A DNA stretch of 7,137 nucleotides from CALXCT01 sp964422185 (GCA_964422185.1 CAYRAG010000072.1:1-7137), one strand, 5' to 3'; positions 1 to 6,468 are shown, counted from the first letter of the stretch. A program made the numbers and translations. Notes: generated by a model not told the origin, from the letters alone.

Positions 1-1630
1 TCCGCCATCTCCATGGGGTCGATGCCGTTGCCCAGGGACTTGGACATCTTCCGGCCCCTGTCGTCCCGGATCAGGCCGTGGATGAGCACGGTGTGGAACG
101 GCGTCTTTCCGGTGTGGGCGCAGCCGGAGAAGATCATCCGGGCCACCCAGAAGAAGATGATGTCATAGCCGGTGACCAGGACATCCGTGGGATAGAAGTA
201 TGCCAGATCCTCCGTTTTGTCCGGCCAGCCCAGCGTGGAGAAAGGCCACAGGGCGGAGGAGAACCAGGTGTCCAGCACATCGGGATCCCGCTCGATGTGC
301 TCCGAGCCGCACTGCTCGCACACCGCGGGATCCGTGCGGCTGACGGTCATATGGCCGCAGTCCGCGCAGTACCACACCGGGATCTGATGGCCCCACCACA
401 GCTGCCGGGAGATGCACCAGTCGTGGACATTCTCCATCCAGTTGATGTAGGTTTTGGCGAACCGGTCCGGGACGAATTTCGTCTCCCCGGTCTTCACCAC
501 CCGCAGCGCCTCCTCGGCCAGCGGTGCCATCTTCACAAACCACTGGGCGGAGATGATGGGCTCCACATCGTTGTGGCAGCGGTAGCAGGTGCCTACATTG
601 TGCTGGTGATCCTCCACCTTCTCCAGCAGGCCCAGCGCCTCCAGATCCGCCACGATGGCCCTGCGGGCCTCGTACCGGTCCATGCCCTGGTACTTTCCGC
701 CGTTCTCGTTCACCCGGCCCTCGTCGTCCAGCACCCGGATGGTGTCCAGATGGTGGCGCAGGCCCACCTCAAAGTCGTTGGGGTCGTGGGCCGGGGTCAT
801 CTTCACGCAGCCGGTGCCGAACTCCAGATCCACATACTCGTCCGCCACGATGGGGATCTCCCGGTCCATCAGGGGCAGCAGGCAGGTTCTGCCGATGAGA
901 TCCTGATACCGGGGGTCGTCCGGGTGGACGGCCACGCCGGTGTCGCCCAGCATGGTCTCCGGCCGGGTGGTGGCCACCACCACATACCGGTCTTTCTCCC
1001 CCACAATGGGGTATTTCAGATACCACAGGTGGCCGGGCTTGTCCACATACTCCACCTCGGCGTCGGACAGGGCGGTGACGCAGTGGGGACACCAGTTGAC
1101 GATCCGGCTGCCCTTGTAGANNNNNNNNNNTTCTCGTACAGGGTGACGAAGACCTCCCGCACGGCTTTGGAGCAGCCCTCGTCCATGGTGAACCGGGCCC
1201 GCTCCCAGTCGCAGGACGCGCCCATCTTCTTCTGCTGGGCCACGATGCGATCCCCGTACTGCCGCTTCCAGTCCCAGACCCGCTCCAGGAATTTCTCCCT
1301 GCCCAGGTCGTGGCGGGTCAGGCCCTCCCTGACCCGCAGCTCCTCCTCCACCTTGATCTGCGTCGCGATGCCCGCGTGGTCGGTGCCGGGCACCCACAGC
1401 GCGGCGTAGCCCTGCATCCGCTTAAACCGGATCAGGATGTCCTGCAGCGTGCAGTCCATGGCGTGGCCCATGTGGAGCTGGCCGGTCACATTGGGGGGCG
1501 GCATGACAATGGTAAACGGCTTCTTCTCCGGATCCCGGATGCCCCGGAAACACCCGTTCTTCTCCCACATGTCGTAGATCCGGGACTCCACCTCCCGGGG
1601 CTCATACACTTTCGGCAGTTCTCTGTTCAT
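1..1630 (-). CDS. valS: Valine--tRNA ligase (ValS), 3' end beyond the window, interrupted by an assembly gap
   Basis: Cytoplasmic class Ia synthetase that charges tRNA-Val with valine and edits mischarged threonine. About 540 residues of a usual 880 or so are present. Residues 44-59 carry the HIGH-type ATP site (PPPNVTGQLHMGHAM), and KMSKS is encoded at 36-50, just before the window edge. Between them are the CP1 editing insertion, cysteine pairs likely to bind zinc (WCPHC near the gap, CADC and CEQC later) and the core stretch DTWFSSALWPFSTLGW. The C-terminal anticodon-binding and coiled-coil parts are missing. I chose the ATG at 1628-1630: GGAG lies 5 bases upstream, and the alternative GTG at 1643-1645 overlaps the AAGGAG. 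The 10 N at 1121-1130 break the frame, but both flanks read as normal ValS (LYE before, YKGSRIVNW after). The gene is therefore almost certainly intact in the organism. A T-box leader controls it. Confidence 0.97.
1121..1130. other. Assembly gap (10 N) inside valS
   Basis: Ten undetermined bases join two contig ends. The coding frame runs up to E166 plus 'aa' of the next codon before the gap, and resumes with 'tc' and a TAC codon after it. Ten bases leave 14 between the intact codons, which is out of frame. Eight bases would give exactly four codons, consistent with the KGLI usual at this point in ValS. The length is thus a placeholder, not a measurement. Confidence 0.97.
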
Positions 1631-1650
1631 ATGATCTCCAGTCACTCCTT
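1631..1650 (-). promoter_or_regulatory. Ribosome binding region of valS with two Shine-Dalgarno-like motifs
   Basis: Read on the minus strand, AAGGAG (1650-1645) is followed by GGAG (1639-1636) and the ATG at 1630. GGAG is 5 bases from the ATG, while AAGGAG is 14 bases away. The nearer motif is the likely functional one. The GTG at 1645 overlaps the stronger motif and so cannot use it as a start signal. Confidence 0.6.
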
Positions 1651-1906
1651 GTCGGGGCAGAAAAAAATGCCCCGAGCCTGTTTTTGCTCAGGGCGATTGC
1701 ATCAACCGCGGTACCACCTGAATTCCCCTCCCGGGGCACTCGTTCCCCTCTGTAACGGGAGGATCCCGCCGGCGCCTACCGCCTTTCGTCGGTTCAGCGC
1801 CGGGGCTCGGAAGCCACCTTCCCTCTCTCGCCCCGCGGACTCGCACCTGCCGTCCGCTCTCTGCCAGGGGTTTGAGAGCTACTCCTCTTCCTCATCGCCT
1901 GCTGCG
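1651..1906 (-). promoter_or_regulatory. T-box riboswitch (tRNA-sensing leader) upstream of valS
   Basis: The leader senses uncharged tRNA and permits read-through into valS. The conserved T-box AGGTGGTACCGCGG is at 1719-1706. The antiterminator folds cleanly: UCAGG (1721-1717) pairs with CCUGA (1692-1688), the bulge UGGUACC (1716-1710) lies between helices, and GCGGUU (1709-1704) pairs with AAUCGC (1698-1693). Bulge bases UGGU complement an ACCA tRNA 3' end, fitting a discriminator A. Stem I shows a GAUGA K-turn side (1896-1892), base helix GGAAG/CUUCC (1891-1887 with 1813-1809), the AGUA loop-E motif on the 5' side of the specifier loop, and the AGAGAGCGG and GGUGCGAGUCC distal motifs. A stem II-like hairpin (1801-1771) and stem III CGGGA/UCCCG (1768-1756) follow. 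The triplet in the specifier loop is probably GUG (1817-1815), a valine codon. The 5' end is inferred from the promoter. Confidence 0.93.
1661..1694 (-). terminator. Intrinsic terminator of the valS T-box leader
   Basis: On the minus strand GCCCTGAGC (1694-1686) pairs over nine positions, one of them G-U, with GCTCGGGGC (1677-1669) around the 8-base loop AAAAACAG. An A and seven T follow (1668-1661). The 5' arm shares bases 1694-1688 with the 3' side of the antiterminator, so the two structures exclude each other. It should stop transcription when tRNA-Val is charged. Confidence 0.93.
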
Positions 1907-1912
1907 GGTATG

Positions 1913-1941
1913 ATTATACGAGGCATTCCGGCACTTGTCAA
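1913..1941 (-). promoter_or_regulatory. Consensus sigma-A promoter of the valS T-box transcript
   Basis: TTGACA (1941-1936) and TATAAT (1918-1913) are both perfect matches, separated by the ideal 17 bases. Transcription should start near 1906, giving a leader of roughly 275 bases before the valS ATG. The -35 box begins 17 bases after the rqcH stop codon. I see no terminator between rqcH and this promoter, so transcripts from the upstream operon may also enter the T-box leader. Confidence 0.93.
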
Positions 1942-1957
1942 GGGTTCGCCGGACGCT

Positions 1958-3718
1958 TCACTCTTTCACCCGCAGCCGCCGCACCAGCGACTCGTCCGGA
2001 TCCACCCAGGCGGTCTGGCAGGTGGTATATACCACCATACCCGGCTTTGCCCCGGACGGTTTTTTCACGAACCGGACCGGGGTAAAATCCACCGGAACCT
2101 GGTGCCCGTCCCTGGCCTGGGAGAACCACGCCGCCAGCACCGCCGCCTCATTCAGGCTCTGGAGATCCGGCTCGGCGCCCTCCGTCCACAAAATCACATG
2201 GGAGCCGTGGATCTTCTGGGTGTGAAACCAGATGTCGCTCTTGCGGGCCAGGCGGCAGGTGAGCGTGTCGTTCTGGGTGTTGTTCTTCCCCACGGAGATG
2301 CGCAGGCCCGCGGTGGAGCGAAACTCCATGGGGCGGGAGCTGACGCGCTTTCCGCGATCCCGGGCTTTGGCCGGGCGGCGGAGGTATCCCGTGTCCACCA
2401 GCTCCTGGCGGATCTCCTGCAGATCCCGCTCCCCCTCCGCCAGGGCGATGCTCTCCAGCACGCTGTTGAGGTACTCCAGATCCTGCCGCCCCTTTTCCAG
2501 CTGCACGGTGAGCACCTGCTCCGCCGTCCTGGCCTTGCGGTAGTTTTTATAGTATTTCTCCGCGTTCTGCTGGGGCGTCAGGAGGGGATCCAGCGCGATG
2601 GAGACCTCCCGCTCCTCCGGGTCGTAGAAGTCCGCGGTGACCAGGCTGGTCATGCCGCGCTCCATCCGCCAGAGGTTGGAGGTGATCAGATCCCCTTTCC
2701 GGCGCAATTCGTCCCGGCCGGCGGTGGCGGCCAGCTCCTGCTCCTGCAGAGCTATCTTCCGGGCGGTGCGATCCCGGGCGTTCGTCACGGCCCGGATCAG
2801 ATCCTGCCCTTTCTGGCGCACCCGCTCCTGGGTCTCCCGCTGGCCGTAGAATTCGTCGAGCATCTCCCCGAAGCCGGACATCCGGCGCAGCTGCGTGCCG
2901 GGCCCGTACTGAAGGATCGGGACGCAGCTGAAATCCGCCATTTTCCCGTCCCGGACGAGCAGAACCGGCTCGAAGCGGCGCTGCTCCACCGTCTCCGCCA
3001 GCTGCTCCATGCGGCGCAGCAGGCTGTCCGGGCTGTCCAGCTGGCAGATACGCGCATCCGCGCTCCCGGACGCCTGGAACGCCAGCTCCCGGCAGATCAG
3101 CGGACTGAGGCCGCGGAAGGTGTCCAGCAGCCACTGGTCAATCTGCCTCTCCGGGGGCGCCGCGGAGAGCAGCGCCTCCCGCTCCTGCGCCGAGGCGGAA
3201 CACAGATCCCGCTTGTCCTGGACGGGCGGCAGGCGGTAGAACAGTCCGGGCAGCACCTGCCGCTGCGCGGACATCTCCGCGTCCACCCGGCGCAGGCAGT
3301 CCAGAATGCGGCCGTCCCCGTCCAGCAGAATCAGGTTGGAGCGCCGGCCCATGGCCTCCAGCACCAGGGTGCGGCGTGCGCGATCCCCCAGCTCGTCCGT
3401 GGTCTCCAGGGCGATCTCCACCACCCGCTCCATGGGCGGCTGGGTGATCTCCAGAATCCGGCCGCCGGTGAGGTGCTTTCTCAGCAGCATGCAGAACATG
3501 GGCGGCGTCTCCGGGTTCTCCCGGCTGAGCGCGGTCAGCTGGGCTCTGGGGTGCGAGGGGTTCGCGGACAGGAGCAGCCGGTACCCGGCGCCGGCGCCGC
3601 GCACGGCCAGAACCACCTCGTCCCGGCCGGGCTGATAGATCTTGTCCACCCTGCCGCCGGTGAGGGCGCCGCGCAGCTCCTCCACTACGGCAGTGAGGCA
3701 GATGGCGTCAAGAGGCAT
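1958..3718 (-). CDS. rqcH: RqcH, ribosome quality control protein (NFACT family, formerly 'fibronectin-binding protein A')
   Basis: 586 residues, the usual length. RqcH binds stalled 50S-peptidyl-tRNA complexes in the cytoplasm and recruits tRNA-Ala so that an alanine tail marks the nascent chain for degradation. The NFACT-N domain is recognisable from GGRVDKIYQP (21-30), NPSHPR (53-58), TPPMFCMLLRKHLTGGRI (71-88) and MGRRSNLILLDGDG. A central charged, helical coiled-coil region (roughly 285-430) follows. The C-terminal NFACT-R (DUF814) domain has VGKNNTQND, DIWFHTQKIHGSHVI and VKKPSGAKPGMVVY. The position equivalent to the family's Asp-Arg tRNA-binding pair reads E97-R98, a conservative change. 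The ATG at 3716-3718 lies inside the end of mrnC, with an 11-base overlap and a GGAGGAGGGGG ribosome binding site upstream. Translation is therefore probably coupled to mrnC. The old name does not imply a surface adhesin. Confidence 0.96.
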   Translation of the reverse strand: MPLDAICLTAVVEELRGALTGGRVDKIYQPGRDEVVLAVRGAGAGYRLLLSANPSHPRAQLTALSRENPETPPMFCMLLRKHLTGGRILEITQPPMERVVEIALETTDELGDRARRTLVLEAMGRRSNLILLDGDGRILDCLRRVDAEMSAQRQVLPGLFYRLPPVQDKRDLCSASAQEREALLSAAPPERQIDQWLLDTFRGLSPLICRELAFQASGSADARICQLDSPDSLLRRMEQLAETVEQRRFEPVLLVRDGKMADFSCVPILQYGPGTQLRRMSGFGEMLDEFYGQRETQERVRQKGQDLIRAVTNARDRTARKIALQEQELAATAGRDELRRKGDLITSNLWRMERGMTSLVTADFYDPEEREVSIALDPLLTPQQNAEKYYKNYRKARTAEQVLTVQLEKGRQDLEYLNSVLESIALAEGERDLQEIRQELVDTGYLRRPAKARDRGKRVSSRPMEFRSTAGLRISVGKNNTQNDTLTCRLARKSDIWFHTQKIHGSHVILWTEGAEPDLQSLNEAAVLAAWFSQARDGHQVPVDFTPVRFVKKPSGAKPGMVVYTTCQTAWVDPDESLVRRLRVKE

Positions 3719-4127
3719 GGCCGTCCCCCTCCTCCATCATGGCGTCAAACAGCTCGTTGAGGCGGGCGGTCTCGCCCCGGAGGTACAGCCACCCGAACAG
3801 GGTCTCCAGGCCCGTGGCAGCCATATAGTCCTCCCGGCTGGCGGTCTGGGGAATGGTGTGGGGCTTCGCGTTCCTGCCCCGGCGGAACACCGCCTGCTCC
3901 TCCCCGCTCAGCGCGGGCAGGATTTTCCGGATGGCCGCCGCCTGGGCGGTGGCGGACACCTGCGCCACCGCGGCGTGATGCAGTCCGCGGGAAGTGTCTT
4001 TCCCCTCCAGGCACAGCCGGGCGCGGACCATCAGCTCAAAGACGGCGTCCCCCAGATGGGCCAGACCCAGGCTGCTGATCGCCTGCAGGCGGTCCGGGCC
4101 CACATTCAGATGAAAGTAATCCGTCAT
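3708..4127 (-). CDS. mrnC: Mini-ribonuclease 3 (Mini-III), 23S rRNA maturation
   Basis: 139 residues, typical of Mini-III: an RNase III catalytic domain without the double-stranded RNA-binding domain. In Bacillus it matures both ends of 23S rRNA within 50S precursors, helped by ribosomal protein L3. The first signature is LAHLGDAVFEL (22-32), with the catalytic acidic residue D27. RRGRNAK (82-88) is the conserved basic turn. ATGLETLFGWLYL (104-116) contains the second acidic residue, E108. The start ATG (4127-4125) overlaps the stop of the upstream membrane-protein gene as ATGA and has GGGAGGGG about 6 bases upstream. The TGA at 3710-3708 lies inside rqcH. This arrangement puts a 50S-maturation nuclease and a 50S quality-control factor under translational coupling. 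The assignment is secure from motifs and length. Confidence 0.95.
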   Translation of the reverse strand: MTDYFHLNVGPDRLQAISSLGLAHLGDAVFELMVRARLCLEGKDTSRGLHHAAVAQVSATAQAAAIRKILPALSGEEQAVFRRGRNAKPHTIPQTASREDYMAATGLETLFGWLYLRGETARLNELFDAMMEEGDGHAS

Positions 4128-4798
4128 GGCTTCCCCTCCCCGCGGCGTCTGCGGAAGTACAGGCAGTCCCCCGCGATGAGCACGGCGCAGCCCAGCACCA
4201 GCAGCACCAGGATCAAAATGGCGCAGTTGCGGAAGAACACCTCCGGCAGAATCCGGATGATCTCATCCGCCGCCGGATCGAAGATCCAGTTTGTCTTCCC
4301 GGGAAAGAAGATGGCGTGGAAGACCGTAAACGCCCGCTGGAAATCCGTCGCCGCCCAGCCTCCGAGGATCAGAAACACGGCGGCCAGGCCGGTGCCCGTC
4401 CAGAAGCCGGGCCCGAAGCCCAGCAGCGGCCGCGGCCGCCACTTCGCCCGCCAGGAGACCAGCAGGAGAACCACAAGCGCCGCCGCGGAGACCGCCAGCA
4501 CGCGCAGATCCAGCAGAAACAGGCCGCGCACATCCACAAAATGGGATCGGCCGGACTCGCTCCAGGCCAGCACCCCGGTGGAGAACTCCTCCCGCCTCCC
4601 GATGCAGAAGTCCAGCATCTCGTCGTACGCCTGCCGGATCTCCTCCTCTGTCCAGGGGGTGGTCTCCGTCAGGCGCAGCGAGTCAATCTGGGCGTAGTAA
4701 AACGGCCGGCACAGAATGGGCGCCGCGATGGACGCGGACAGCAGAAAGAGCGCCAGACAGACGGAAAGAACCACCGTCAGCAGTCTGCTGCGTTTCAT
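4124..4798 (-). CDS. TIGR01906/DUF1461 integral membrane protein, possible lipoprotein intramolecular transacylase (Lit-like)
   Basis: 224 residues with four predicted membrane helices (about 8-28, 94-115, 132-151, 191-213) and a large extracytoplasmic loop after the first. The family signature is clear: SHFVDVRGLF (85-94) and FHAIFFPGKTNWIF (160-173). The best studied members, Lit of Enterococcus faecalis and Bacillus cereus, move the sn-2 acyl chain of a lipoprotein's diacylglyceryl cysteine to its amino group, giving lyso-form lipoproteins. From memory the catalytic histidines there are near residues 85 and 157. Here H86 and H161 sit in the matching conserved blocks. Family membership is well supported; the Lit reaction is an inference, because most clostridial members are untested. 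The start ATG overlaps the stop of the upstream gene (ATGA), and the stop overlaps the mrnC start the same way. The C-terminus ends in an arginine-rich cytoplasmic tail. Confidence 0.85.
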   Translation of the reverse strand: MKRSRLLTVVLSVCLALFLLSASIAAPILCRPFYYAQIDSLRLTETTPWTEEEIRQAYDEMLDFCIGRREEFSTGVLAWSESGRSHFVDVRGLFLLDLRVLAVSAAALVVLLLVSWRAKWRPRPLLGFGPGFWTGTGLAAVFLILGGWAATDFQRAFTVFHAIFFPGKTNWIFDPAADEIIRILPEVFFRNCAILILVLLVLGCAVLIAGDCLYFRRRRGEGKP

Positions 4799-5451
4799 GT
4801 CTCATCCCCCTTTGGAAATCCGGAGCGCACAATGAGCACCTGAGACGGCAGGTAGAACAGCCACATGCCGATCCGGGCGAACTGCCAGACCGGATCCGGC
4901 GCCAGGCCGGGGCTGTTGAAGATCCCCACGCACAGGTCACAGCACAGGAACAGAAACAGCCCGATCCCGAACCCCCGCCGCCAGGGCGCCCGGCTGGCCA
5001 GGGTGTGGATCAGATTGGACAGCAGAAACGAGAAATAGACCGCCGCCAGGACATTCACCGGCGTAAACAGGCCCAGAGCCGCCAGCGCGCCGGGCAGAAG
5101 CAGTGCTAGCGCCAGGCGCACGGCGGCCAGCCACCGGCCGGTCTCCCGGCGCAGCCGGAGGAGATAGACGCTCTGCACCGCCAGAAACACGGCGATTCCC
5201 AGGGCATAGTGGGCGTTCCACAGCAGCAGAATCGCGTCCGCCACGGCGGTCAGGCACAGGGCGGCGGCCACCAGACGATCCCCGCCGCGGGCGGCACTGC
5301 ACAGCGCCGCAGCCAGGCACAGCAGCAGGGAGAGATACTTCAAACCGGCGGAGATCCGGTAGTTTCCCCCCAGATCCAGGGCCAGAAACGCCGCGTACAG
5401 CACGGCCTCCGCCGCCAGAAACAGGGCAAACCAGCGCCGCATCCGCCTCAT
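4795..5451 (-). CDS. Polytopic membrane protein, resembles YhhN/TMEM86 (lysoplasmalogenase) family
   Basis: 218 residues forming about eight hydrophobic helices (near 7-26, 34-52, 59-77, 80-98, 106-127, 130-150, 158-178, 190-208). There is no signal peptide beyond helix 1. The spacing of polar residues resembles the YhhN/TMEM86 pattern: K38 after helix 1, ADAILL with D72 in helix 3, then G85, F89, Q93 and Y96 in helix 4, and CDLCVG with D172 in helix 7. TMEM86 enzymes hydrolyse the vinyl-ether bond of lysoplasmalogens and carry two conserved membrane aspartates. This match is divergent, with AD in place of the usual GD and Q where the family often has H, so the function is tentative. It is the first gene of the operon. 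A second in-frame ATG at 5442 is also plausible: GGAG sits 9 bases before it, whereas the GGAGG is only 3 bases from the first ATG. Confidence 0.8.
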   Translation of the reverse strand: MRRMRRWFALFLAAEAVLYAAFLALDLGGNYRISAGLKYLSLLLCLAAALCSAARGGDRLVAAALCLTAVADAILLLWNAHYALGIAVFLAVQSVYLLRLRRETGRWLAAVRLALALLLPGALAALGLFTPVNVLAAVYFSFLLSNLIHTLASRAPWRRGFGIGLFLFLCCDLCVGIFNSPGLAPDPVWQFARIGMWLFYLPSQVLIVRSGFPKGDET

Positions 5452-5472
5452 CTCCCTCCCGGTTGAGGATGT

Positions 5473-5501
5473 ATTCTACCACAGGTTCAGGGAATTTTCC
5501 A
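5473..5501 (-). promoter_or_regulatory. Probable sigma-A promoter of the four-gene operon (extended -10)
   Basis: TGGAAA (5501-5496) and TAGAAT (5478-5473) are 17 bases apart. The -10 box is extended by TGG directly upstream (TGGTAGAAT). Transcription would start near 5466, leaving a short 5' leader of 15 to 24 bases that holds only the GGGAGGGAG ribosome binding site. This fits a leader without room for an attenuator. Confidence 0.6.
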
Positions 5502-5537
5502 CCGTTTTCCGGCCCGTCCGGGCGCCGGAGAGAGGGC

Positions 5538-5579
5538 AGAATAAGGCCCGGAGTCCGGCGGATCTTCCCGGCCTCCGGG
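5538..5579 (-). terminator. Possible weak intrinsic terminator after the patatin-like gene
   Basis: On the minus strand CCCGGAG-G-CCGG (5579-5568) pairs with CCGG-A-CTCCGGG (5558-5547) around a 9-base loop, with one internal G-A mismatch. The tail CCTTATTCT has only a short T-rich part. The stem is very strong, but the weak T-run leaves termination uncertain. It lies 28 bases after the patatin stop and before the next promoter, where a terminator is expected. Confidence 0.5.
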
Positions 5580-5607
5580 TCTCCGTGTCCTGTCCTGCCC
5601 GGGCTTT

Positions 5608-6459
5608 TCAGCCCTTCACGAAGGATTTGATCTCCTCCATGCGCCGCTGCGCGTCGCGAAATCCGTCCTCCCACAGCGCCCGGAGCTTCTCCGTGTCCCG
5701 CTCAATCCGGGACACGCCGCGGGTGGTCTCCGGGGCGATGACCAGGACACTTCCCTCTTTTTCCCGCCGGAACAGCTCCTCCCGATCCCGGTTGTAGGTC
5801 TCCGCCCGGCGCCGCATGGTCTCGCAGAAATTCGGATATTTCCGGTAGGCCAGATCCACGAGGGGCTGGAGCTTCTCCGGCTGCCGGACATAATCCCGGG
5901 GCCGGGTCAGCACCACGATAGCGCGGTCGCAGCCCTGGTCGAACGCCCGGCGGTACGGGATGGCGTCCGCCGCGCCGCCGTCCATGCACGGCTTTCCGTC
6001 AATGGTGAAGATAGGGAACATCAGGGGCATGGCGCAGCTTGCCTCCAGCAGATAGAAGTCCCTGCTGCGCTTTGCGACGGGGTAGTACTCCGCCTTCCCG
6101 GTCTCCAGATTCGTCACCACCGCCTCCACCTCGCCGGGGAACTCAGCAAACGCGTCATAGTCAAAGGGGATAAGGCGCTCCGGGATCTCCTCGTAGACAA
6201 ACTGCAGCCCGAAGTAGCACCGGTTGTCCCGCCGGAGCAGGTTGCCAACGCCCATGTAGCGCCTGTCCCTCACATATTTCTCCATGATCTCCAGGTTGCG
6301 GCCCTTCTGCCGGGAGACATAGCTGACGCCGTAGGCGATCCCCGCGGAGACGCCCACCACATAGTCGGCCATCACATCCCCCTCCAGCAGGCCGTCGCAC
6401 ACGCCGCTGGAGTAGATTGTCCGGAGGGCGCCGCCCTCCAGAACCAGTCCTGTCTTCAT
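5608..6459 (-). CDS. Patatin-like phospholipase family protein
   Basis: 283 residues, typical of the short bacterial patatins related to E. coli YjjU. The fold uses a Ser-Asp dyad to hydrolyse acyl esters of lipids. The glycine-rich oxyanion-hole segment is LEGGALRT (7-14), the nucleophile motif GVSAG puts the serine at S38, and DGG at 160-162 supplies the aspartate (MDGGAADAIP). No signal peptide or membrane helix is visible, so it is probably cytoplasmic or peripheral. The C-terminal 90 residues are charged and helical (PNFCETMRRRAETYNRDREE), as in YjjU-type members. I chose the ATG at 6459 because AGGAG (6473-6469) lies 9 bases before it; the first ATG at 6468 abuts that motif with no spacing. 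The substrate is not predictable. It has its own promoter and is followed by a probable terminator, so it is likely monocistronic. Confidence 0.93.
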   Translation of the reverse strand: MKTGLVLEGGALRTIYSSGVCDGLLEGDVMADYVVGVSAGIAYGVSYVSRQKGRNLEIMEKYVRDRRYMGVGNLLRRDNRCYFGLQFVYEEIPERLIPFDYDAFAEFPGEVEAVVTNLETGKAEYYPVAKRSRDFYLLEASCAMPLMFPIFTIDGKPCMDGGAADAIPYRRAFDQGCDRAIVVLTRPRDYVRQPEKLQPLVDLAYRKYPNFCETMRRRAETYNRDREELFRREKEGSVLVIAPETTRGVSRIERDTEKLRALWEDGFRDAQRRMEEIKSFVKG

Positions 6460-6468
6460 CCTGACCAT

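Noticed and set aside
78..1409. A plus-strand open frame of 443 codons opposite valS
   Set aside because: It reads straight through the N gap and is a shadow of the ValS reading frame; there is no family resemblance and no convincing ribosome binding site.
1958..3718. Reading the NFACT protein as a fibronectin-binding adhesin
   Set aside because: It has no signal peptide or cell-wall anchor, and the complete NFACT-N, coiled-coil and NFACT-R layout matches cytoplasmic RqcH.
1310..3760. A plus-strand open frame of 816 codons opposite rqcH and the T-box
   Set aside because: It runs antisense to clear genes and through the T-box structure, is rich in H, P, R, G and L as expected of reverse-strand GC-rich codons, and shows no recognisable domain. 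Long antisense frames are normal at this GC content.
4937..5674. A minus-strand open frame of 245 codons overlapping the YhhN-like gene
   Set aside because: It is glycine-, proline- and arginine-rich in an alternative frame and spans the probable terminator and operon promoter. The membrane-protein frame is far more coherent.
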